DNA of 64,000 nucleotides from Tetradesmus obliquus (taxonomy: Eukaryota; Chlorophyta; Chlorophyceae; Sphaeropleales; Scenedesmaceae), in NCBI GenBank assembly GCA_030272155.1, contig CP126204.1, positions 3,277,501 to 3,341,500 on the forward strand. The letters are read 5' to 3'. Each line of letters begins with the position of its first letter. Positions within the stretch are counted from its first letter, which is position 1. Made by a program: the position numbers and the translations under genes. Below, in pieces: positions 37,201-46,704 of this stretch. The notes below the pieces were generated by a model. It made no database searches. It was not told the DNA's origin and saw only the letters and a list, made by a program, of their open reading frames with translations.

Positions 37201-37341
37201 ACGTGCAGTCACAGTATCAGCCAGGACCCTCCCGAGTGCTGCTGACAGCGGCACTGTCTCGCTTTCAAGCACTGGGGTGTGCTGCAGCACAGTGGCCTGT
37301 GCTTCGGGAATGCTTATCATCTTGTAGCGTGCTGCCGCCAT
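31937..37341 (-). CDS. CNX1E: Molybdenum insertase (molybdopterin molybdotransferase) CNX1E/MoeA
   Basis: Nine exons join in phase: 37341-37168, 36710-36587, 36066-35907, 35143-34892, 34612-34539, 33705-33544, 33314-33217, 32967-32894, 32174-31937; 451 residues. MoeA landmarks run in order: MISIPEAQATVLQ, LPPFPASIMDGYAVVSSDGP, GQVAYITTGAPVPPGADAVV, VEDTQ, AGKDIRQVGSDIE, LAVLSTGDEVV, GQIRDCNRAMLL, VTSGAVSMGDRDLLKPLLE, RVLMKPGKPLTF, FGLPGNPVSSFVCF and SRLLSARSANALLELP. The enzyme inserts molybdate into adenylated molybdopterin to finish Moco in the cytosol. Land-plant CNX1 carries a fused G domain; this protein ends after the E domain, as reported for green algae. Ala replaces the usual second Gly in TSGGVSMG. 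Start is the ATG at 37341; in-frame upstream ATG codons exist. Confidence 0.96.
32320..32390 (-). repeat. Acceptor-side copy of the CNX1E terminal exon
   Basis: Repeats the GAAAGQLGWFATSTGN start of the last exon (here AAAGQLGCSTTSTSN), about 185 bp upstream on the minus strand. Confidence 0.75.
32450..32830 (-). repeat. Three donor-side copies of CNX1E exon 8
   Basis: Copies at about 32770-32820, 32612-32675 and 32455-32510 repeat DPERPEYHRVVLGYGR and its donor. They follow the intact exon on the minus strand. Confidence 0.85.
33390..33455 (-). repeat. Acceptor-side copy of CNX1E exon 7
   Basis: Repeats GNPVSSFVCFNLVVVPA (here GNPVSSCVCSNLVVVPA) with the acceptor, about 115 bp upstream of exon 7 on the minus strand. 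A (CAG)n tract, CTG on the coding strand, lies between them at 33316-33361. Confidence 0.85.
33730..34310 (-). repeat. Five acceptor-side copies of CNX1E exon 6 with CAG tracts
   Basis: The acceptor plus GAVSMGDRDLLKPLLERK recurs with first coding bases near 34303, 34186, 34073, 33943 and 33834 upstream of the intact exon (33705). Steps are about 110-130 bp. Three of the units also contain a (CTG)n tract on the coding strand (plus 33961-34010, 34090-34120, 34203-34236), so microsatellite and exon fragment amplified as one unit. Confidence 0.93.
34380..34465 (-). repeat. Donor-side copy of CNX1E exon 5
   Basis: Repeats LEGCLDKAI and VLVTS text of exon 34612-34539 about 150 bp downstream on the minus strand. 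Confidence 0.8.
35275..35505 (-). repeat. Two acceptor-side copies of CNX1E exon 4
   Basis: AGAVVLQAGERVGVAEVG...ATVGAASLP recurs at about 35280-35370 and, shorter, at 35440-35495, both ahead of the intact exon at 35143. Confidence 0.88.
35655..35715 (-). repeat. Donor-side copy of CNX1E exon 3
   Basis: Repeats VPAGKDIRQVGSDIE and its GTGAGT donor about 235 bp downstream on the minus strand, with a one-base change of frame. Confidence 0.82.
36150..36430 (-). repeat. Donor-side copies of CNX1E exon 2
   Basis: The GQVAYITTG end recurs at about 36385-36420, 36270-36300 and 36155-36190, each about 115 bp from the next. Confidence 0.75.
37030..37095 (-). repeat. Donor-side copy of CNX1E exon 1
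   Basis: Repeats the LPPFPASIM region and donor context about 130 bp downstream of exon 1 on the minus strand, diverged. Confidence 0.65.
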
Positions 37342-37592
37342 ATTAACGGGTGTATAAGCGTTTAATGTGACTTTGCTGGTTTTAAATCGGCGTTTGGCAG
37401 CCAATGAGCGTGGCAGCGAGGCGCTCCGTGGCGTGTGGACCTTTCGAAGCAGCAGGGGCTCCCAGCGATATGCAGTCGGCACGATGATGGTCAAATAGTA
37501 TAAACATAAACGCAGTATGCGGTTGATGTAGAGAGGGATCGTGATCGGCTGTACACAGCTGGCTAGGGATCGAAAGCAAAGCACGTGGTGAC
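37342..37592. promoter_or_regulatory. Candidate divergent promoter upstream of CNX1E
   Basis: A 250 bp gap separates the CNX1E start (minus) from a plus-strand open frame at 37593. No specific element is recognised. Confidence 0.3.
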
Positions 37593-37889
37593 ATGCCACC
37601 AGTGCTGTACAGCAGTACAAAGTGTGACAAGCTTGCCTGGCGTGGACCTATTGAGACTCTGCCCTGCTCAGCTGCAGGCGCAGATCCTGTAAATATTGAT
37701 CACGATGCTGTTAACGTGTTTTGGAGGAGAAGCAGTGCTACGGAACACGGGGAACAGCCTGGCCATGCGCATATGACAGATGCAGTTGAACAGCAGCAGG
37801 AATCCGTGTACATCATGCCTGCTAGCCAAGGGTCCTTGCAGCTGCAGCCTCTATCCACACCCGATATCTATGACATGACAGAGTTTTGA
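37593..37889 (+). CDS. Small hypothetical protein, weakly supported
   Basis: A 98-residue frame without repeats (MPPVLYSSTKCDKLAWRGP at the start, PLSTPDIYDMTEF at the end) lies head-to-head with CNX1E. It has no known motif. Balanced composition, unlike the CAG-derived frames around it, is the only support. Confidence 0.3.
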   Translation: MPPVLYSSTKCDKLAWRGPIETLPCSAAGADPVNIDHDAVNVFWRRSSATEHGEQPGHAHMTDAVEQQQESVYIMPASQGSLQLQPLSTPDIYDMTEF

Positions 37890-38213
37890 TGCAGCATGCA
37901 CACAACGACTGCAGTGGCCACTATGTTGACACATGGTGGTGTCATACTGCTGCAAGAGTACACATCCGCGCCAAAGGCCCCGATTCAAACACGCAGACGT
38001 ATGGAAGCCTATGTTGAAACAATTGTCAGATAATAAATGGTTCTATCATACGCTTGGGACTTGAGTTTGGGCAACGGCCGGAGCGTAATGTCAAACTTTG
38101 GACGAGCAGGCAACCGTCAACCGGGCCCACAGCAGCCACGACAATGCCGGGCTCGCTCAAAGTAAAATATATTCAAAAAACATAAAATTATTTGCTTTTT
38201 ACTAAATCCTTCT

Positions 38214-38388
38214 ATGAGCTCGATACGAAAGCCCCTGCAGGGCGTGTCTCTGCTTGTGTTCATCAGCTGCTTTTGCACGTGCTCAGGTCAACACGGAAGG
38301 GCTCTGCTGGTGGTTGATATGCAGGTAACCTCTTATTCTATCTACTGTGATGGACGCAGCTGACTTGCAGCAGAGCCAGCACAACAGC

Positions 38389-38450
<62 letters not shown>

Positions 38451-39697
38451 CAGCAACAGCAGCAGCGGAAGGAACAGCCAATGCACGTGCAGTACCAGGA
38501 GCTCAGCAGTCTCTGCTTGCCTGCTACACTAGCATCCCTGCTGTTCGTTCCAGCACCTTCTACACGAAAACAAGCTGCTGCCCCTGACAGTGCAACGGGC
38601 AAATCCATCCTCACATTCACATCAACCAGCCACAAACGTTGAATCAGCAACAGCATTTCACCTCTCTTCAACCTCCTGTGTGTGATGCCCCTTGTACATT
38701 TCTGCAGGGCTGCTTCCTAGCGTCCTGAAAGTGTTTGCCTGGCTGGAACATGTTGTGCACTGCAACCATCAACTGCGCTGCTCATCAGTTGACTGCCAGT
38801 GTTGCATGTCCCTCTTTTTCTGCAGGGCTGCTTCCTGCCGGGTGGCGCCCTGCCCACAGCGCCCTAAAAGTGTTTGCCTTGCTAGAACATGTTATGCACT
38901 GCAACCTTACTTCAACTGCGCTGCTCATCAGTTGACTGTTGCATGGCCTATCTCTGCCTGCAGGGGTGCTTCCTGCCGGGTGGTGCCCTGCCCACAGCGC
39001 CAGCCGGCAGCACCCTCAGCCTGGTGAAAGCAATCAACACGCTGCGTACAGTCGGCTGCTTCGACCTCACCGTGTTCACCCAGGTGTGTCCGGGTGGAAG
39101 GAAGGCGTCTGTGAACACGTAATCTGCTCAGAGTTCCACACACATGTTGGGTCTCGGGTCTCCGAGAATGACATCCTGTTCATGCGCTTTGCTGTATCAA
39201 TCCAGGCTTTTGGGTGTTAGCAGCAACTTAGCTGCCCATACACACCATGCGCCTTCCCACTTCATCACCTTCTTGCTCCTCTTCTTCCTCTGGGTGTCCA
39301 TGCAGGACTGGCACCCACCTCAGCACATCTCATTTGCTGCAGTGCACAGCAGGCAGCCGCTTCAAGCCATACATCTGCACTACACCAGCAGCGGGCAGCT
39401 CTGCACCTTGTGGTGTTGGCGCAACGCGGTTGGCTGTGTACTCCACGTGACCAGCCCCTGCTGCTGTTGCTGCTGCTGCTGCTGCTGCCTCTTTCTTTTC
39501 TTGCAGGACTGGCACCCACCCAACCACATCTCATCTGCTGCAGTGCACAGCAGGCAGCCGCTTGAAGCCATACATCTGCACTACACCCGCAGCGGGCAGC
39601 TCTGCAGCGAACCAGGCAGGATGCAGCGGCTGTACCCTACAGCCGCCGTGGTCTGTCGATGCAACACCAGCAGCAGCGGCAGTCTTACCCACAGGCC

Positions 39698-39751
<54 letters not shown>

Positions 39752-40262
39752 GCAGCACTTGAGTACGGACATGGTCGAGCATCAGGTGCGGCAGGTGCTG
39801 TGGCCACAGCACTGCCTGCAGCACAGCACAGAAGCTCGTCTCCATCCCGGCTTGATCATCCATCCGGATGACATAATCCTTCGAAAGGGCTGGCAGCCGC
39901 AGCTGGATGCTTACTCAGCATTTCAAGACAACGGCCGAGTGCAGAGCACTGGGCTTGCAGAACTACTGAGAGGGCATGGTATTAGCAGCGTTGTGGTGGT
40001 GGGTGTGGCACTCGAGGTGTGTGTGAAGTCCACTGCGCTTGATGCTGTGGAGGAGGGGTTTGAAACTGCTGTGGTGCTGGCTGCTACTGCACCTGTCGAC
40101 GAGGCAGGGGCAGCAGAGGCAGTGCAAGAGATGCGGGAGGCAGGGGTGCTGCTGGTGCAGCAGGTGTGGGATGTGCTGCCTGCACCTGCTGACAGAAAAA
40201 GCAACACCAGTGCAACATTTAGCAGCAGCCGTAGCAGCAGTGAGAATGGTGTGCTAGCCTAG
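38214..40262 (+). CDS. Nicotinamidase (isochorismatase superfamily) with N-terminal signal-like segment
   Basis: Exons 38214-38324, 38964-39083 and 39507-40262 join in phase 0; 328 residues. After a hydrophobic start (GVSLLVFISCFCTCSG) come ALLVVDMQGCFLPGGALP, FDLTVFTQDWHPPNH, ILRKGWQPQLDAYSAF and GVALEVCVKSTALDAVEEGF. These supply the catalytic Asp (VVDMQ), Lys (LRKGW) and Cys (LEVCVKST) and the metal ligands in DWHPPNH. The reaction is nicotinamide to nicotinate plus ammonia, feeding NAD salvage. A poly-Gln insert (about 39700-39757) lies between the metal loop and LWPQHCLQHS. The signal-like start would place it in the secretory pathway, which is unusual for this enzyme. Stop is TAG at 40260. 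Confidence 0.93.
38391..38450 (+). repeat. (CAG)n microsatellite in nicotinamidase intron 1
   Basis: Nearly uninterrupted CAG, about 20 units. Confidence 0.95.
38700..38890 (+). repeat. Two acceptor-side copies of nicotinamidase exon 2
   Basis: CTGCAG followed by GCFL... text appears at about 38704 and 38822 before the intact exon at 38964. The second copy keeps GGALPTAP-like sequence. Both then share a GTGTTTGCC... segment. Confidence 0.88.
39300..39410 (+). repeat. Acceptor-side copy of nicotinamidase exon 3
   Basis: About 100 bp repeat GCAG and DWHPP(N/Q)HIS...AVHSRQPL...IHLHYT 200 bp upstream of the intact exon. The copy could be spliced in as an alternative exon start. Confidence 0.9.
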
Positions 40263-40284
40263 CACAAGTGTTTTTTGGAATAGC

Positions 40285-40970
40285 CCGCTGCACTTGATGC
40301 TGTGGAGGAGGGGTTTGAAACAGCTATGGTGCTGGCTGCCACTGCGCCTGTTGATGAGGCAGGGGCAGCAGAGGCTGTGCAGGAGCTGGAGGAGGCAGGG
40401 GTGAGGCTAGTGCAGCGGGTGTGGGATGCACTGCCTGCAGCTGACAGCAGGGGCAGTGATGCTAGTGCAACATACTGAGCAGCAGCATGATACAAATTGG
40501 TGGGCTAAAAGTCTGCCTGGAAGTCTACCGCATCTGATGCTGTGGAGGAGGCATTTCTGTGGTGCTGGCTGCTACTGACGGGGCAGGGGCAGCAGAGGCA
40601 GTGGGGGAGCTGCGGGAGGCAGGGGTGCGGCTGGTTCAGTGGGTTTGGGGTGTGCTGCCTGCATCTGCTGACAGAAGAAGGAACACTGGTGCAACATACT
40701 GAGCAGCAGCCGCAGTACTACTGCTAGTAGCAGTGCAAATGTTGTGCTTGAGGTGTGTGTGAAGTCCACTGCACTTGAAGAGGGTGGCGTGTTCTGTTGA
40801 GGAGGGGTTTGACACAGCTGTGGTGCTGGCTGCTACTGCGCCTGTTGATCAGGCAGGGGCAGCAGAGGCAGTGCAAGAGATGCGGGAGGCAGGGGTGCGG
40901 CTGGTTCAGTGGGTTTGGGGTGTGCTGCCTGCACCTGACAGCAGGGGCAGTGACGCTAGTGCAACATACT

Positions 40971-40972
<2 letters not shown>
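40285..40972 (+). repeat. Three copies of the nicotinamidase terminal-exon end
   Basis: The ALDAVEEGFETAVVLAATAP...VWDVLPA segment recurs at about 40290-40480, 40532-40702 and 40745-40972. Steps are about 255, 240 and 255 bp. Copies 1 and 3 remain largely open to an ATY stop; copy 2 has a deletion and shift. All precede the first downstream TGTAA (41200). Confidence 0.93.
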
Positions 40973-41025
<53 letters not shown>

Positions 41026-41026
41026 T
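40973..41026 (+). repeat. (CAG)n microsatellite
   Basis: About 17 CAG units directly after the last nicotinamidase copy. Confidence 0.9.
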
Positions 41027-41197
41027 GCTGCTGCAGCAACAGCAGTGCGGGCGGTGGGCACTGCACACGGCTTTCCACGGCTTGTCCTGCTTTTGCTATT
41101 GCTGCCCATATGGGAGTGTGTGCCATGCAGTGCAGCAGGCCAGGCTGTTCACTGAGCTGGCAGCTCTACAACAGACCTGCGTTGGAAGCACAGCAAA

Positions 41198-41227
41198 GTT
41201 GTAAACGGAGAGTTTACAACATGTAAG
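41198..41227. terminator. Palindromic poly(A) signal candidate
   Basis: GTTGTAAAC and GTTTACAAC form a perfect 9 bp inverted repeat around GGAGA, followed by a second TGTAA at 41223. TGTAA is thus readable from both strands. It is the first such signal after nicotinamidase. Confidence 0.5.
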
Positions 41228-43345
41228 CAGGACCACAGTTTGCAACAATGTGTAGTCGTGTGGCGACGGCTGACACCTTTTTTGGCAGGGTTGCATTGTG
41301 CAGCAACACATCTGTTGAAGCGCCGTACTACTAGTACAGAAGGCGCCAGCGTGGGCCGAACATGTCGTGGCTGAGCTGGGTGCTTGAAAACAAATCGTGG
41401 CATACTCATCCTCCTGCTAAATGCATCCATTGTTGGCTGGAATCTTCCAACGCATCGCATGCATGTCTGGCAGACATGTCTCGTGTACACAAGCCACAGC
41501 CACAGTCTGCTGCAGTCAAGCTAGGCAGTCCAGCTCGAGTCTGGTGTGTTACATCCACCTGAGAATGATTGGGTTTGTCTCGATGCAGCCCCCAGGCACA
41601 CAAACCCCTTGTACAACCTCACAACCTCACAGGGACCAGCTGCTGTCACAAGAACACTGACACTCGCCTAAACCCTAAACTCTAATCCAACCCAAAACCC
41701 TACACCGTGGGGCACGGAGTTTGCCCCAGGCAGGGCATGCTGATCTCACATCCCGACACACCCAAAGACACACCCATTTCAGCGGAAATCCAACAGGAGC
41801 GTGGCTATAGCTAGTTGATGCATCATCGTGTCGACTCAAATGTTGCCGCATGCAAGATCAGCTTTAACATCAGCACCATGTAGCTGGATGCTGCATGTAA
41901 AGGTCACATGCTGCTGCAACAGGCACACACTTCTTGTCAGCAGGACTGAGGCATTTGCTGCTGCTGCTGCATCATCACCATGCCAAACTTCCGCTGACAA
42001 CATAATACTGACAGCATGGCAAATGACATTGTGCCACAACCTCAACCAGCTGATAGGCTGGTGGTCAACAGCAAACCACACAAGCAACTGCAACTCGCCA
42101 CATCGACTGGTGACAATCCAGGAGCACGCACACACGCACTCTGCTGCTGACAGACTTTGTCATAGTATGACGGCACGTTCATAAAAAGGAGAAGCATTGC
42201 AGCTTCGGCCCAAAAGTCACTCAACTTGAACAGCTAAGAGCGTAATTAGGATCTACTGCGGACACGTGTGTGACACGTCTGTGAGCTCTGAGAGCATGAT
42301 CAGGGATTGTTGCAACCTGCACGTCATCGAGGAAAGCTGTTGAACAACAGCCCACAGGGGCTCTGCTCCGTCCAGCAGGCAGCTTGAACGCAAAAAAATG
42401 TGCAGACAGCTGCAGGATTTGGCTGCAACCAACGGCAATGTGCCACGACTCTTTCAAGATAGCCGGCGCAGCCACGGCTGCTGCTGCTGAGTATGACTCA
42501 GCAACATCTGCATACATCAAAGCCGTATTACGAAAAGCCAGATTAGTAGATATGCTCCTGAACTACACAGTACAAAAGAGCTTGCACAGTGTGCTGTGCT
42601 TTGTTGCAGCTCCCACTGTCAGTTGCTGGTAGCTGCAACGGGGATGCACATGCCACGCTGCCATGCAAATAAATTGCTCACCACTATAGGTGGTAGCCTG
42701 CGCAGAAGACACAAGCACAGATGCAGCAGCATAGATTGCAGCAGCTGTCACCTGTTGTAGTGCAGTGTGTGTCATACGCCCGAATCAAACCTGCCTATGA
42801 TGACGTAACCATCAACTTCGGGAGCATCATCACACGCAGCAACATTGCACTAGGAAACCAGCGATTATGGTCTCAAGATCACGGTGCAACAAAACGACAA
42901 AAAGTCAGTATTATATGCCAGCCCAATCAGCTTGCAGCAGCATCACACTTGTGAGTGACAAGTGTCACACCCAGGGACATGTGAAGCATGGAGCCCAAAC
43001 CAAGACGAGGAGAAAGCTGCTGCTGCTGCTGCTGCTGCTGCCTGTGACGCTGAGCGTCCGCTGGCGCTACTTCGCTTGGATCCTTGCTGCAATCAAAGTG
43101 CACAGAGGGCTCCAAAATACAATGAACACCTGCTGTAAGGACGCGCACAAAAGGTGATGCAGCTGCCTACGCTGTGGCGCCACTGCTGCTACTCAGCAAG
43201 CTGCGCATCCTACAAATAGATTCCTCAACGAAATCAACACGTCTTCTTGCTCTTCCAAGCTGGTACTACTGTAAGAAAGTACACCACAACTCGCCACTGC
43301 ATGATGATACTGCTGCTGCATGCAAACCCTTAAACACCAGGATCC
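41228..43345. other. Intergenic region, nothing recognised
   Basis: Two kb without a supportable gene. It includes a CCCTAAA-like degenerate tract at 41668-41702. The 3' end of the armadillo-like gene (minus strand) may extend into its right part. Confidence 0.4.
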
Positions 43346-44473
43346 TCACGCTGGAATCTCAACAGTCAACGCGCTGCGGCATGCTGCATGCTGCTTGGAT
43401 GGCCCGCTGCGCTGCCGCCTGGCCATCTTTTGCCGCACCAAGTGCTCGCAAATTCCCTCCAAAACAGCCACGCCGCCCGCTTCTGCAACAGCAACCTGCA
43501 CATCTAGCGGCCCATCCTCAATCAGCGCCTCAACTGCTGCTGCTGCCGCCGCCAGCACGGCGTACGGCCGGCCCGCCGCCGGCGCCTTTCCTGCAAGCGG
43601 CCCGGCGCCATTTCCTGCAATCACGTGCAGCAGGCCGGCGATGCCGCCGGCGGCTGCAATCTCTGTGTGGCGGTTGCCGTCGCGTGCTAGGCTGGCCAGG
43701 AGCTCCGCGGCACGCTTTGCGAGTGCATCATGGAACAGCAGCAGCCGCACGAGTGCGGGCACTGCTGCTGTTTCGATGAAATGGTGGGCCCAGAGGTTGC
43801 AGTAGCGGTGGCTGCCGCCGCGGCTCTCAGTGACCGCCAGCAGCAGCGCGCCTGCTGCGATAGCCACCTCCATACTGCTGTTGCTGCTGGTGGTGGCGTT
43901 GCAGGGTGTTGCTGTGCTGGAGCTGGAGTCTGCTGTTGTGATCAGTAGCAGCAGGTGGTTGAGGCCCCCTGCAGCACAGATGGCTGAGCGCACTGGTGTC
44001 TCTGACTCCAGGACTTCTGCATATTCTTCCTGCACTGCTGCTGCCAGGTTGCCGAGTGCCTGCAGCAGCTCGCTGCTGCTGCTGCTGGGGCTGCCTAGCA
44101 CGGTCAATTCATCGGCGACTGCAGCAGCTGCTGCTGCATAGTCTCCTGTATCTGTGTCGTGGATGTCCAGGGCGATGTATGGCTGCTGCTTCTGCTGCTG
44201 CGGCTGCTGCTGCTTGCACTTATCCTGGTCAGCAGCAGGCTGCCTCTGCTTTGAGCATTTGTCGTTGCTGGTGTCTGCACTGCGGTCAGAATTTGCTTGA
44301 GCTGCTGCAGGGATTGGCTGCTGTAGCATGTCAAGAGCCTGCTGCAGCAGGCTTTGGAATTCCTCTTGCTGCTGCCATCTGCAGGGCAGCTGCTGGCAGC
44401 CTGCCAACACCATGGACAGCTGCCCATGCAGGAAGGACAACGCCGGGCTTTCTGCCAGCTGCTGTTGGTCCAT
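43346..44473 (-). CDS. Armadillo-like repeat protein
   Basis: A single open exon of about 375 residues on the minus strand. The first 140 residues are Gln-rich. Then helical repeats follow with armadillo-like Gly/Ala turns: ICAAGGLNHLLLLI, VAIAAGALLLAV, FIETAAVPALVRLLLFHDAL, EIAAAGGIAGLLHVIAGNG and VAEAGGVAVLEGICEHL. Such folds are protein-binding scaffolds; no specific partner is suggested. The ATG at 44473 is three codons after a possible acceptor (CTTGCAG), so an upstream exon may exist. A GTGCGG just after ICEHL could be a donor, making the last 30 residues intronic. Function unknown. Confidence 0.6.
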   Translation of the reverse strand: MDQQQLAESPALSFLHGQLSMVLAGCQQLPCRWQQQEEFQSLLQQALDMLQQPIPAAAQANSDRSADTSNDKCSKQRQPAADQDKCKQQQPQQQKQQPYIALDIHDTDTGDYAAAAAAVADELTVLGSPSSSSSELLQALGNLAAAVQEEYAEVLESETPVRSAICAAGGLNHLLLLITTADSSSSTATPCNATTSSNSSMEVAIAAGALLLAVTESRGGSHRYCNLWAHHFIETAAVPALVRLLLFHDALAKRAAELLASLARDGNRHTEIAAAGGIAGLLHVIAGNGAGPLAGKAPAAGRPYAVLAAAAAAVEALIEDGPLDVQVAVAEAGGVAVLEGICEHLVRQKMARRQRSGPSKQHAACRSALTVEIPA

Positions 44474-45696
44474 GTTGATGAACTGCAAGAGAACAGCAGA
44501 TGAAGGCGCTTGAGTCAGCTATGCGGCATCAGCTGGTGACGGCCATAACCGCAGCATCCTGCTGCTGCGGGGGTGAACTCAGTGCGTGCCTGCCCGCATG
44601 CATCCTCAAACAGCTTGAAGCAAGCCTATTCTCACCAAAAGATGAATCTATTGTGTTTACAGGTCGATGCAGGAGCGCCACAGCGGCCCGAGGAGATCGG
44701 AAGGCTGCCGGTTTCCGGGTTGGTTGGAATCTTCGACCCCCTCCGCAGAAGGCTACTCACTGCAGTACTATGCCAAAAGTATCACATTCATGAACATAGA
44801 GCAAGGCAAACTGTCAACGGCAGGGGGTGGCCGAAGTTCAGGAATTTGATGCCCCTCATAACCCGCTCGCACCAGGAACATGACACTCTTTTCTATACAG
44901 TACGCAACAATGCAGGGCTCAAACATAAGACTCGATTTAAAAGGTAAAAAACATTTTCAAAAAACTTAAGGCCCCACAAAGTCTCATGAAGGATGTCCTC
45001 TGTGTTTGCTTAAATGGTGACCTTTTTGCAGTCACTTTGCGCATCGCCTCGTCGCTGTATCCCTCAGAATGGTTGACCAAGCTACTATGGTGAACATAAG
45101 ATCAACCGTATCGACATCTGTTCGACGCACAAGTGTACCTGGCCCTGATTGACTGGCTGAATGCTGGTCCACGTCAAGACATGTTTAACCGGCACCCTTG
45201 ACACTGATGACCACGCGCATTGCGATCCTAATATTGTAAAAGCGTTTATTTAGGCCGGTGCTGATCAAACACACGCTTTTCTCGGGCATCATGTCTCCAG
45301 AACCCTTGGGCCGTCGGCTTACTACGCTGAGGACGTCGTTCAATTCGTAGTTAACAGATTTGGCTTTAAAGAAGACTTTCAGCAAGTGCAAAAGTCGAAA
45401 GAGTACCCTGTGGCGTGCTGGCTGATCACCGGTAGATCAGGTTAGCTTGGTTCTCTCAGACAGCACTTATTATTACGAATTGCATGTATCACATGAACTA
45501 CTTTCAAGTGTGTCGACGCCGGTGCAGATGCACTTTGAGCAGCAGCCCAGAGGCAGTAACACGCCACAGCCCACCGCTGCTCTGTGCTGCTGCATTGCAA
45601 TCAGCACGCAATGTTTATGTTGCACTGTTCGTGAAAAGCTAGACTGCATGGGGCTTGCGAGCACGGAGAAGCTTCAGCAGTATGCAGCAGCGGGAT

Positions 45697-45731
<35 letters not shown>

Positions 45732-45956
45732 CCAGAGACGGAGGGAGCAGGAGCACCACTATCACCAGCAGCAGCAGCAACGCAGCAAGTCCAGTGCAGG
45801 ACGTGACATCAACCATCATGCCTCACTCGCACCGCTACACCCCTGACTGCCCCCATAACTAGGTTTGACTCCTCTCTGCACTGCAGGGCTGTCGGATTCG
45901 GCTGATAGCAGCAGCGCGCGCACGCAGTAGCAGCAGCAGCGGCTGCAGCAGCAAGC
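44474..45956. other. Intergenic region with small open frames
   Basis: Frames at 44573-44947 (+) and 45185-45391 (-) have balanced composition but no recognisable motif, and I do not call them. A (CAG)n run is at about 45697-45730. The end of the region should be the 5' UTR of the next gene. Confidence 0.4.
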
Positions 45957-46657
45957 ATGGCGGCGCTGCTGCCTTGGGATGCGCTGTTCCTGGCTGGATT
46001 TGCAGTCAGCGGCTACAGGACAGTCGGGCGCTGGCTCAAGTACACCGACGACACAGCAAAGGCGCAGTCAGGTGCGGCACAGCAGCAGCTTGTGCATTGG
46101 GATGTTGTGCAGCTGCTTCCAAAGTGCGTCAGAAGGTCGCAGCACAGTTCTGGGCTGAAAAGTAGTCAGGGTGGCTAGGCACTATGGAAAGGTATCCAGC
46201 AGCATTGCAGCGGGGTGCCATGGGCTACTGCCATGGCTGCGGCGGCAGGGCAACCAGAACCAGACAGTGCAAGGTCACGGATGGCTTTCGTAACAATGCG
46301 GTGTTCAGTGCCCGAGTCGTGCATCTGGTAGCTGGACAAGCGCACTGAGCACAGCAGTCGGCGTCAAGCAGCAGACAGTTGTCCTGCAGCAAATATTGTG
46401 CAGCACCACTCTGCTGCAACTCCAGCTGCCTCCAGGAGCTGCTTGCAAGGATGTGACCGCATGCAATGGCACTTTTCCACAATGTCTGCAACCACCACCA
46501 GCAGCACATTTGCCATCCATGCTGCTGCTGCTGCTGCTGCTGCCACTGCTGCTGTAGGTGGCGCTTACAAAGAGTTTTTCAAGCAGTTCCTGGCTGAGGC
46601 AGCAGCAGCTGCAAACTGTTCACCAGCACTGACACTGACATACCTGGTACCTCTGCC

Positions 46658-46704
<47 letters not shown>

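Noticed and set aside
44573..44947. 124-codon plus-strand frame
   Set aside because: No recognisable domain or clear start; overlaps the probable 5' region of the minus-strand armadillo-like gene.
45185..45391. 68-codon minus-strand frame
   Set aside because: Short, isolated and without motif.
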